Source: Macrotis lagotis
Taxonomy: Eukaryota > Chordata > Mammalia > Peramelemorphia > Peramelidae
Direction of reading: 5' to 3'
Assembly: GCF_037893015.1 (NCBI RefSeq)
Contig: NC_133663.1
Coordinates: forward strand, 1,712,878-1,776,877
Length of the DNA stretch: 64,000 bases
Shown here: in pieces, positions 10,801 to 22,800 of the stretch
Layout: each line of letters opens with the position of its first letter
Position numbering within the stretch: the stretch's first letter is position 1
Made by a program: the position numbers and the translations under genes
The notes under the pieces: generated by a model
Database searches by the model: none
Told to the model about the DNA's origin: nothing
The model's input: the letters and a program-made list of their open reading frames with translations, nothing else

Positions 10801-13800
10801 GCTCGGCTATGGCGTCCTCTGCATCCCCTTCTAGCCAGTGTTGTGGGATGTCTTCTAGTGATGGAGGGAGGTAGAGGGAGGTGTATGGTGAGAGGGGGGG
10901 AAATCTTGTGATATGGCAGCTGCAGGGGATTCTTCCCTCCCCAAATCCTAAAGAGGTGACCAGAAGGGGGCTAGAAGCAAGCCTTTTTCTTCCTTGATCT
11001 CTCCTCTTCTTTGTGGGCCCTGAGAAAACACCAGTCCTGGGGCCCCTTTTAACCAGTGAGTGGCTGTGACTTCTCCGTCTTTCATGGGAACACCCTGGAG
11101 CATGGTGGACTTGAGCTTATGAAGATGGGCATGCCCCTTGAATTCAGAGGTGGAGGGGTCCCTGGGGCATGCCTTCTCCCCTGAGAGTCCTAAGCTTGCT
11201 CTATCAGGAGTCTTGTGTCCATTTGGGAAGGATACAGGTGACCAGGCGAGTCCAGGGAGGGTGAAGAATCTGTGCCCTTCTCAGATCAGTGGAAGGAACA
11301 GGGTGGGGACACCATGGGGGCTGTGCTCTCAGGTCACTGGGTGGGCAGTTGCGTGGAGGTAGAAGGCCAGAAGACCAAGAGATCAGGGGTTGGGATAGGC
11401 TTGAAGATCAGGAAGTGGGGTCCCCTGAGGAGATAAAGGAGGTAGGCTGGCCACATTGGATTCTGGGATTTTTGAACAAGTACCATTGGTTCTCAAGTGC
11501 TGGGGTCAGAAGGTCTGAGAAGTGATATGGCAGCAGTGTCTCCTGGCACAGCCAGTGGCAGCATTGTGCTCTACTCTGCTCCGTTGCAGTCTGGCTTCCT
11601 CCCCCCACCCCGCAAGCCTTTCTAGGCTGCTGAGGCCTTTCCCCCAAGCAGCTTGTGAGCAAGACGAGGCTGGACTGAGTGAGACACACACCCCCCCCCC
11701 CCCCCCCCCGTCTCTGATTCTACTTCTCTATGTAGGAAGGCTCTCCAGCATATGCCTCCACTTTCTCTTTCCCCGGCTTCAACCGATGGGGCCAGCTTCC
11801 TGTCTCCCAGTGTCCTAGGCGAGGTGGATGGCTTCCTGGTGAGGATAACCAGGTGGGTGCTTGTAGATGCTTGTCCAGAGTTTCTGGCCGAGATGGTCGG
11901 TGCCCGTTGACCTCATGATAGGGGGTCAGGGGGGCTCTTGGTTGGCAGGAGGACCAGCTTGGCAACAGACACTGTCTCTGTCAGTAGATCTGGCTGCTCC
12001 TTAGTGCAGCCCAGAGGCGCGTCCTGGGATGCTGCTCACCTGGTTTCAGGTGTCAAGGGCTGATGGTCAGGAGTGAGGCCATTTCTGGCCTTTTGGTCTG
12101 GCCTGGCACATGTGTACAGTGAGCACCCTCTCCCAGAGAACTGGAGTCCACCTCAGTGTGACCCCAACCCTCCTCCAGCCTAGATGCCTGGTCTTGCCAC
12201 TGCTGCCCACACTAGAGAGCATCTCTTGCCTCCGGGCATGTGCCCAGTGCATCCTCCTGCCTGTAATACCTGAGTGGGGCGGAGTCTTGCTCACCCTAGG
12301 AAACCTTCCTAGAGTCATCCATAAGGAGGTCCTCGTGATGGATTTGAGGTGCTCCCCCTGGAGGTCCTGGGTTTCTTCTGCCCATGGGCCAAGGGTCACC
12401 ACAGGCCCAGGGGCCTGCTCTGTCACCTTCTGCACCACCTCCCCCCTTTGGGGCAGCCCTGATGCCTTTGCTCTTGGTTTGCAGTTGCTTGGCTAACCCA
12501 GAGGTAGAACTGACCCTGCTGGCCTTTGCTCTGGCCAGAGGGAGTATCGCCAAAGTACTCAGCTCTCTATGTGCCATCACTGACCACTTGGACACCTCCT
12601 ACCAAGCCTCGGCTCTGATTTCTTCGATGGCCACCGTTCGACAGAATCTGCTTTATAAATATGGTAAATATTCTGACTGGGAGCCTCTGTTCTTGGGAAT
12701 GGGCCCTCTGCCGGGAGGGTGCCCCCAACGTCACCTGCTCTGTGGGCAGGGAACCATTTCATAAGGGTCATTCGGACCCTCTGAGAACAGAGTAGGCCTG
12801 GGCAGGAGAGCCAGGCCAGTCTGTGAGGGCTGTCTTCCCTGTCCTGGGGGGTGGGAGCTGGGCCAAAGAATTTTCTGCTCTGCCCCATCTGCGGTCCTCA
12901 CAGGACAGTCATGAGCTCTTGTCCTGGAGACTCACTCCTCACCAAGAGTAGGATTGATCTTTTATTGGTGCTCTGAATGCCAGTGAATCCAGGCCAAGTT
13001 GTCTGTAGCCTGGGGAAGAGTGGGGAGCCTCAGGGCTTCTGACTGGCCTCTCGGTGGCCCCCCATCTTTGCACATATGTGGATTGAAGACCTCTGGAAGT
13101 TTGCTTCTTGCCCATAGCCTTTGGGGAACTTGGTTCTTCCCCCATGGTTGAAAGGGGAAAGAAAGGAGGCAGAGCCAAGATGGCGTGAAGGCAGCATTTC
13201 TCAAGAACTCTTTCCCCCCAAAACTCCAAAAGCCAACAAATTAAGACTCTAGCCAAAATTTAGAGGGGCAGAACCCACAGAAAGACTGAGGGATACAGGA
13301 TACATTTTCCCAGTCCAAGATAACTTTGAAGCTCCACAGGAAAGGTCTGTTTCACCAGGACTAGGGGTTGGAAGGGGAAAGAGACCAATTGTTGTTGTGG
13401 TTGGCAGGCTGCCCCATGTCCCGGTAGAGGTGACCAGATTCTCTTTGCTTGGTCAGGTAGGATTCTGCAGCCGACTCTGCAGGCATGTGATGTCAAAGGG
13501 AAGGGAGAGAAGTCGGGCCCGGAAAACCTCCTGACTGAGTCGTGGACTGGAGATGGTGAGTAGTGAAGGTGTGCGCTGTCCCCCATTCCAAACTGACCTC
13601 CCTTTCTCCTTTGAGTTCTTTGAGAAGTCATTTATGAGGACCTTTAATGGATGGGGAGCCCTCATTGACCCTTTACAAGACAACTAAATTGAAGAATTAG
13701 AGGGAGCACCCTGGATATGGATGTCTGTCTCTGGTTGTACCCAGACTGGGATGGGGCAACTCTCCTTGACCCCCTCATCTGTGACTCCCTCCACAGAGAT

Positions 13801-16800
13801 GACCCCTCCTCTAGCTGTGACCTGCCAGAGCTGAACCTGGAGGCACAGCAGGGGTCTGAGGAGGATAGGGGCTAGGACCCTCGTCCAGCCTTCCAGGGCT
13901 GGGTTCAGAGCTCGACGGCCTTGCTCCTAGGAGCTCCACCTCAAGCCCATTTCTTCTCCCAAGAGACTTGCACAGAGGCTGAGAACTGGACAAATGCTTG
14001 GGCCAGGGTCAGAGAGCACTTGCCCAGTTCAGCCTTGTCCAGAACAAGAGCTGCCTCACCAATGACCAAAGAAGCCCACACCTTGCCCTGCTAGGGAGGC
14101 TGATTGTCCGATGATTTCCTAACTCAGGGTCTGATTCCTCTGGGGTCATTTGGGTTTGGGGTCCCTGAGAGCTCACTTTACCTGTTTTTAAGTTTGTTAC
14201 TGAGGTGATATCCAGGACATCGGTGGCCTCCTTTGAATTCAGGTTGTAGAAAAGTTAGTCTTTTTTTGTTTACATTTTTTTTTCTAATTACAAGTAAAGC
14301 TAGTTTTCAATATTTATTTTTTTTGTAATCTTTGAGTTCTGCCTTTTTCTACCACCCTCCCTTCCCTCTCCCTTCCCCATGGCAGCAACCAATCCGATAT
14401 ATATTTCTATATTAATCACACTATGAAAGAAGAATCAGAACAAAAAGGGGGAAATTACAAGAAGGAAAAAACAAAAAACATTATTGTTACAATGTTGCTG
14501 TTCCTGTGGACATTGTTCTCCTGTTTCTGCTCCTTCCACTCTGTGTCATTTTTTCCACATCTTGGATCACTGAGCTGCCGAGAGGAGGCCGTGGCTGATG
14601 ATTGATACAATGTTGCTATTCCTAGCTACATGATGATCGATACAATGTTGTTATTCCTGTCTAGTCTACATGATGATTGACACAATGTTGCTGTTCCTTT
14701 ATACATTGTTCTCCTGGTTCTGCTCCCTTCCCTTTGCATCGGTTTCAAGTCTTTCCAGGTTTTTCTGACACTTTTCCCTCATGATTTCTTGCAAAACAGT
14801 AATATTCCATCACAACTTGTTTAGCCATTCCCCAATTAAAGGGCATCCTCTCAATTTTCAATTCTTTGCCACCACCAAAAGAGCATCTATCAATATTTTT
14901 TCCCTTTTTATGGTCTGTAGATCTTAGTTTTGTCATCAGCAGAGCATTATTGGGAGATGCAGGCAATATTGACTCATTGGCATATTTCTGGAAATTTATT
15001 GACCAAAATTTTTTTTTGCAAGGCTGTAGGGTTAAGTGACTTGCCCAAGGTCATACAACTAGGTAATTATTAAGTATCTGAGGCCAGATTTGAACTCCAG
15101 AGCCAGTGCTTTATCCACTGAACCACCTAGCTGCCCCCTGGCCAAAAATTTTTAAGACAAACTCCCCCCTCAGGTTTTCATTACGTATCTCAAGTCAAAG
15201 GTCTTAAATATAAGAATAACAGCAACAATTCTGTTTTTTGGATGCTACTCCTCCTACCTCAGTTTGTGAAACTACCAAAGCACTTAATATTTAGTCTGGA
15301 TCTGACTTAAAAATACATCTTTAAGAGAATGTGCAGATGATCGTGTGGGACATAAGGAAGAGAATTGACTGAACGGAAAGACCAGGTTGAAGGAGCTGTT
15401 ACTGTTTCTCCTGGAGGGAGAAGACTCAAGGAAGGCCTAAAAGGTGAATCCTTGGTCCTGCTGCTTCATGGATTACTTCTTCCATATGACATAGTAGCCA
15501 CCAAATTCATCAGAAAAGGATACAGATCAAAGTGTGCACTGTTTTCTGCTCCCATCACTGAAGACTAGCTAGAAGCTGTTGGGGAGGGGGGAGTTGGTGG
15601 AAGTCTCTTTTTCAGCCACTGGCCATCCCCAGCAGCACCTCTAGTTTTCAGAAATCTCTAGGGGGGAAGATTTCCTGGTCATTGGCCAATTGATGGACAG
15701 AGAATTGATTATATAAGTATCTAATGGAACAACTTTTTTCTTGATGCTATTTGTCACCATTAAAAGGACCAGCATCCCTGAATGTGAATACAGGACCATC
15801 AAATCCAGTTGCTATCATTTATAATGTAAAGAGAATCCTGTGGTCATGGTGGACCCCTGTAGCGATGATGTAGGTGGATTCACCTTGGGTACACTGGGTG
15901 ACCTTGGATTGACACAAGGCCCTCAGTGCTAGGCCTTTACCTCTGACCTTCCTGCTCTGTTAACCCCCAATTGAGTCTTTGAATCAGGAACATTAGACAG
16001 GTGGGGATCCAGAGAGTTATTTGAAAGAACCTGGAGAAGAGACAACCTGGCTGTCCTAGGTAGAAGGGACTAGGATGGTTCTGCTCAGCCTGAAGAGTGG
16101 GTGCTTGAGGGCAACAGCAACCACATCCTCACTCACTGAGCACTGGGTCCTTGCAGGTGGGTGGCAGTATGGGGTAGCCTCACCCTCCCTGGAGCCATTA
16201 GACTCTGCTACCCAGTGTTCTCCAGCTTGGAGCCACTCTGGGTACTGAGCACTCAAGGGGATTTTCTTGTCAGGTTTTCTCACAGAGACGGGCAAGACCA
16301 GGGCAAGTGTCGTTTTCTCCACGGGCACAGATGCAGCCTTCCAGGTCACCCAGCTAAGGATCAAGGTAGTTTCTCCTGGAGATGGGCCCTGCACCTGGGT
16401 CAAAAGGGATTCCTAAATATATCTTAAGCTGTCTTTGGGAGGGAGCTCTGTGGTCCTCTTTGTCATGGGCTGTGCATTTTTCTGAGGAGCACTGGCTCAG
16501 TGGCCATGACTTCTGTCCATCTGCCTCATGGTGCCACCTGAACCCCAGCCAGACAGGAGACATCTCTCTTGTCAAGGGTTCCAGTATCTGCTCAGATTGC
16601 TTGTGTGGTTGGGGAAGGCTGGTGGTGCTGGTGGGGAGGGGTCCCTACAGCATTCACGACAATTTTCCTTGACATAAAGGGAACAGTGTTTGCCTTCCTC
16701 ATTCTGGTGTACAGTGATTGACATCATTTTTTGAAAACACCATCTTGTTGAGCCCTCGTCACCCCACCAGGAAAGGCTTGGAGCCTAGAATCTGCACTCT

Positions 16801-19800
16801 GGGCAGCTAGAGTGTAAGGTCCTACTGGAGAGCATGGCTTCATTCTGGGGCCTTACTTAGCAGGGTGCCTGGCTCACAAGAAGCCATGCAGGAAACTGGA
16901 AGGAGAATCCAACTGCTTTGAAGTATACCATTTTTAGTTTTGCTTCAGAAGTTCTTTCAAAATAGTAAAACTGCAAACCAAAGCTGGGCTTTTTCTCCTC
17001 TTTCAATTTGCCTCCATCACTCTCCCTTTCCAGGTTCGGCGAGGAGGTATTGGCGCACAGTGTGGGCTGGTGTTTGCTTATAATTCTTCCTCAGAAAAAT
17101 TCCATGCAGAGGAGCACTTTCAAAGGTTTGAGAAATATGACACATGGAGGCTGCATGAGTTCAGGCAGTTTTTAAAAAGCAGGTAAGGAAACCGTGATGA
17201 TCTCGCATCATTCCTTAGGAAATGTTGCCATTTCTTTGTGTTGGCTCTTGGGCCCCAGGCTTTGTAGGATTTGTGAGTTCTTCCATATGCTCAGCTGGGC
17301 CCTCCTGGGCCACCATCTGAGTCAGCTAGGGGAGGACTGGGCGTACTGTCCTTCCCCTCTGTTAATGTGCTACAGGGTCATTTTGATATTCTAGACTTCA
17401 ATGAAGATGAGTTTCATAGGGAGGGTCTGTTCTGGACCCTTGCTTCCACTTGCCCTCCCCTTGCTTTCACCCTTTCTTTCCTCTAGGTTCCTCTTTAGGG
17501 TCTCTTCTTTACATGTGATTGGAGATGGCCCAGTTTGTTTCTTGAATAACAGGACTAGGAGGCAGAGCTGCTGCAGGTCCATTCCTTTGGGCTTGACCAG
17601 GCAATGGAGAAGGAGTTCTGCTCCCGCGTGCTCCCCTCTTGGGTTTTAAGAATCCTGTTTGTCCTTAACTTTCTGCTGTGTCTGCCTTGGATCTCTGTGT
17701 CCCTTGGGAGATGCCAAGCATGGCCTGAGACAGTCTAGGTGTGGGGCTGGGCTCTGGACCTTGAATCCAGCTATGTCTGTGGGCCTTGTCCTCAACTCTG
17801 GTGAGCTTGGGCACTGACTGTGGCAAGCCATTGGATATTTAACACCTCTGTTTCCTTCTCCGTCTGTAAAATGGAGGGGTATGTGCATCTGGGAAAGTCT
17901 TTGGTCTGTTTTAGAGTGACCCTATCCTTGTGAACTGCAGATAGCAGCTCTGCCCTGGGAAAGCCTCTCAGAGAAGGACTTTTCTTCAGGACCCCGGCCT
18001 ACCGAGCATCCCCATCCATCTCTCCTTCCTTCTTGTCCCAAGAGAAAGATCCTGACTCCTGGAGCCCTTTGGTCGGTTCCCTCCAGTCCTTTCTGACCTG
18101 TTCCAATGATCATTGTCCTTTTCTAATCCCTCTGAGATAGGATAAGAACTTCTTGAAGGCAGGGATGGGCTTTGGCCTTTCTGGCTTAAGCACCTTACTG
18201 ATTGATGTCTTAGAACCACTGGACTTTGTAGCCCTCATGCCCACCATGGGCCCCCCTTTGAGGCACCCATGTCCACTTGGGGACTGCTCTCCTTATTGGT
18301 CTTCATTGGCCTCCCTCCATGCATGTTGGCATGATCTTGACTCTTCTAGCCTCCAGACCCAGTTCTGTCAGGTGCTCTCCCAAGTTCCTAGCTCTAATCT
18401 CCTTAGTGGAGGGATTTCCTCTCACCATTTTGTCCCCTCATCTTCCTCCAGAAAATTTTGGCCTCCCATGTTACTGAGAGAGATTGTAGCTCAATTTTTT
18501 GTAATTGGCTTTTCTGTCCTGTTCCAAGATTGGCTGAGGTTTTTCCATTTGACATCATTATGGATGCTCACGACAATCTTGGAGGAGTCCCATTTTACAG
18601 ATGAGAATCTGAGACTGAGGGAAGTTAGGCCATGCCGCCCTTCAAAGGTCATGACAGAGTTGGTCCCTGTGCCTTTTTAACTTCTGACTACAGCCTTCTC
18701 TTCAGGGTCCAGTATTATTGGTCCCCGGGTCATTCCAGCCCCCATTAGGGGCGTGTCCTTGTGACTTTGGTGGATGGTGTGTGAACTTAGCAATGGGATG
18801 GCCTATGATGGCATCCGTGTCCCCTTGATTGAAGCTACCTTTTTGGGGGGGTCGTTTGGAGTTACTGCTTCCCTTTAAATGATGTTGAGCTTTATGCTGA
18901 CAAGCCCCACTCTCTTGGAGTCAAGGGCAACCCAGGGGCTTCCTGTCCCACTTGCCACAGACATGCCATGGTGCATGTTGGTGGATACAGGTGATACTAA
19001 GACAGAACCCTGACTGTACTCAGTGGTGGAAGGGACCTGGGACCAATTGGGTCCTGCTGGCACAGGGTGGATGGAGCCTGGGGATAGCTCCTTAGCCTCT
19101 CTGGGTCTGGAACACCATCACTACCCACTATGGGGGTGGGTACAGTGGTTCTTATTTAAATGGGAAGGGGTTCCCTCCAAGTCTTGGCACAGGACCCAGT
19201 TGCATTCTTGAATAGCCCCTCAGAAGGAGTCCAGTGGTCAACACCTTGTCCTTTGGCCCAGTTACACACTTCCATGCTTGAGCCTCTGTGGGTGTCTAAT
19301 GGTTTCTGTGGCTTTCCTAGGATGGGCAGCTCCTCTGCAGACCTCGGGGAGGACGAACCTGCTGGCTGGTTTGAAGCTGAGGAGGACTGGGATGAAGTGG
19401 ATGTGAAGATGCAGTGCTGCCGGGTTGCCAAGGTCAGACCTGCACACAGCTGGCACAACCTGGGCACACCCTGGAAGAGAGTCCAAACAAGGGCCCACCT
19501 TAAGTTTTACAATGGGGAGTCTTTTTTATCGAGTGGGGTCACAAGTCTTGCAGAAGCAGAACTATGAGAAGGGAGGGTCTTTAGCTGTGGGAGGGGTCAT
19601 GCTCTCAGAGCCTCTGTCTAAGGCCCAAGGCTATGGGAACAAGAGCTTTCTCTTGTAAAGGGAACTGTATTCAGATCTCCCACCCAGGCAGGCAGGCCTT
19701 TTTGCCCCTTTATTTTTGGGGTGTAGAGAGTTTGGGTGAACTTGTGGGAGAAGAGTTGGGGGGGCCCTCTGGATCTCCCTGGCTGTGGCATCTTTCTCAA

Positions 19801-22800
19801 AGCCACTTCCGGCCTCCCTTCTAGTATCTGATGGTCAAGTTCTTATGCACGCGGCGGGATACAGCCGAGCGCCTGGGGGTCCAAGGCCTGAGCATGTATG
19901 GCTATCTTCGTCCTGCTGGCATGGAGCTGGGCCCGAACTCAGTCTGCTCCTCCTGTGACCCTGAAGCTGACCGCATCTGTGGCATGACTGTGCTCTTGAA
20001 GACCCTCTCCTTTGTCCAACAGCTAGCTCAGGACCTGGTATGGCAAACTGGGCCCAGCCACCCTGCACTAGGCTGGTGGGGGAGTAGGAAGCTCTGGGTC
20101 CCTCACTTCCTTTCCCATGGAGCAGCCTTCTGCTTCTAACTATTTAACTGTGTCTGTTTCCTCATCTTTACAAAACACAAGGCACAACAGAGAGAAAGTG
20201 GGTTCAAGCATAAGCCACTGCTAGACACATCTGGCCTCAACCTGCAGCTCTTCTGGGTCTTCTACAGCAGATTGGAGGCCAGGTGAGTCGGGGTACTGGG
20301 AGCCTTGCTGCTCTACAGAATGCAGGGACCAGGAGATGCTCACACAGCTTTCAGCCCCAGGCCATTGGACATGCCATTGTTCTCCGTAGGCCGAGAGAAG
20401 AGTGTATCCTGGCGCGGACCGTGCTGCTGAAGCTTCTCCAGAGCTGCCTGTCTGAGCTTACAGCTGATCCCCAGTCCCTGGCGGGTCAGGCCTCTCCATC
20501 CAACCTGAGGCCTCAGAGTGACTGTGGCGTTCCAGCCGCTCCAGAGGAGTTGTATGTGCACCTTTGCCAAGGTAGCTGTGAGCAAGGGGTGAGGGAGGGA
20601 TTGCTTCTTTGACCTCAGTGTTAACGGGCCCCCAAAGGATCTTCTTCCTCTCCCAGACAAGCCAGAGGGGCCTTCCTGGGAGCCCTGTGGTCAAAGACAG
20701 ATGTTGCATACTCTCTGAGGGCCATCAGCCTTTGGTGCTCTTGGTGCCCCAGGGGGACACAGATGTCCAAGGGCCAAGGACCCACACCTTCCACCCACAG
20801 CATCAACCCCTGGTCTGGTCATGCACCCACCTCCTTCCTGCCTTGGTTTCTGTTAGTGGTGGACCAGGCAGGGGATGACTCTGAGCCAATGAAAAGACTC
20901 CAGGCAGAGGTAAAGAACACGCTTCTCCAGGGAGCTGCTGTCTTCTTCCCTGATGGCCACACCCGGCGTCGTCATCTGTTTGCCATGATGGTGAGTAGAC
21001 TGTGCTGTGGCTAGGAGCCCTGGAGTGTTGGGGACAGTGCATTGGATGGGTTTTTCAGTCCTCCTTGGACAGACTCTCTCTCTCTCTCTCTTCCCAGGGG
21101 GATGGGGTGGGGGGAGCGTGAGGAACCTGTACTTTTTGGTTCTGTGTCCATGCCATTGGTTGTCAGTTCTGTGTCTGGCAGATCTCTCTTGTACTTTTTC
21201 CTGAGACCCCAAACGATCTCCTCAGTCTGGCCCAGAACCATCACAGAGTGCATGGCCTCGGCCCATTCTTTCTTCTATTGTGGGGTCTGAGTGGTCAAGG
21301 ACCTAGATAAGTGAGCACCCGGGGCAGCAGCTGCTTCAGTCAAAGCCCCGCAGGCCCTGGGGCTTCACTGGGTTCATCATAGGAAGTTTCCCTGGCCTTC
21401 CTGGCCTTAAATTGGATCTGGACTCCTGGCCACATTGTTCCCTTCGCCACAGTCTCTCCTCACTCTTTGCCCATGTTGTTTCAGAATCCTCTTCTGGGGG
21501 AGTCTCCTTGGCTCAGCACCTGTGTTCTTTCTTGCTCTGGGGTGTTTTAGAAAACCTTGTCTTCCTCTGAGAAGTTTAGAATGCCGGGGTATTCTTCCCA
21601 CAGTTCTCGAAATGGAGCAGAGGTGGCGCTCTCTTCCAGGCCCCAGCAAGCCTTGTCTCTCTGCTCTTTGGGCTTCAGTCAGCCCTTTTTGGGTCACTCC
21701 TGCTCTCCTGGGAACCCCTTGTCTCATAGCCCTTCTGCTGAGACAGCCGGACAGCTCCGAGCTAGTCCTGTGATTGGTGTCTCCCTGGTGGTTTATGTTC
21801 TCTTCCTCCTGAAATCACTGGTGATTTCAGTCTTTTTCTCTCCTGTCCTGGTCTCCCACTTTCTAACTCCCTCTCCTTTGGCGGAGGCAGGATCTCCAAG
21901 TAGATTGGCTAGCCTCATTTTCCCATCTGAGCTGGCTCCAGTAAGACGGATGTGGGGCCCTGCCCTGCCCTGGCCTGCTCTCCCTCCCCCTTTTGCCTTT
22001 GGTAATCTGTGGTGTGGGAAGCAAAGAGTCCAAAGAGGTGCCTTGGGCATCAAGTTAGGGATTGTTGTCCCTCTCTGCTGATTGTGTTTGAGTGTCCAGC
22101 CTCCTAGTCTGTGGAGCATGGTCTCATCAGCCCCTCTCTTTGCCCACATGATCTAGAAGTCCCTGTCTCCAGTTCACCTTGTCTTCCCAAGCTGCCTGCC
22201 GGCCCTATGTCTGATCATATGCTTCGTGTTCCCTGTGCTGCTGCAGCTTCTCCTGCCTGCCCAGGACAGGACTGCCTCAGACACTAAAGAGATTTTACCC
22301 TTGTTTTTCTAAGCTGGAGCCAACTTGGGTGCCTGAGAGTACCCGGGCCAAGGGCTTTCTGAACTCAGGCAGAAAAACCTGAGGGAAAGCACCTGGAGTG
22401 ACCCTTGGAGGAGGGTGCAGCTGGCTCCCTTGGCATGACCATGTGGGCCAGTGACCTGTGTGAGTGGTGTGAGTATGTGTGTGTGTGTATTTGCATGGTG
22501 TATGCATGTGGGGGGGGTGAGCATGGGGGGGTGTGGGCACATGTGAATGTGGGTGGTGTGTGTGTGTGTGTGTGTGATGGTGAGAGTCCGTATGTATTAG
22601 TGATGTGTGCAGAGTTGCCTTGTATGAGGTTGTGGGGCAGACTGTAATGAACACTTGGCAGTGGCAGAGTGTGGTATGAGGATGCCCTTGGGCACTAGAG
22701 CCTTGGCTCTCCATGGACAGTCTACTTTTGCCCTCAGGCCCTGGCAACATCTCTTTTGGGGGCCCTGGGCCAGGGGCCTCTCCCATGATACTCCCTGTTG

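Larger units (their letters stand above)
17183..19320 (+). other. ZZEF1: ZZEF1 intron 11 (2.1 kb)
   Basis: Contains a MIR-like fragment in each orientation (17800-17882 and 18563-18665). Otherwise no recognisable element; the longest open frame, 18153-18680, has no family resemblance. Confidence 0.65.

Noticed and set aside
13736..13900. Possible extra exon after CTCCACAG at 13796
   Set aside because: Any in-frame reading meets a stop within a few codons and has no human counterpart; exon 9 at 13457 already supplies the expected residues.
15365..15568. 67-codon frame in intron 9 as a candidate exon
   Set aside because: Ends are not splice sites in the needed phase and no ZZEF1 residues are missing there.
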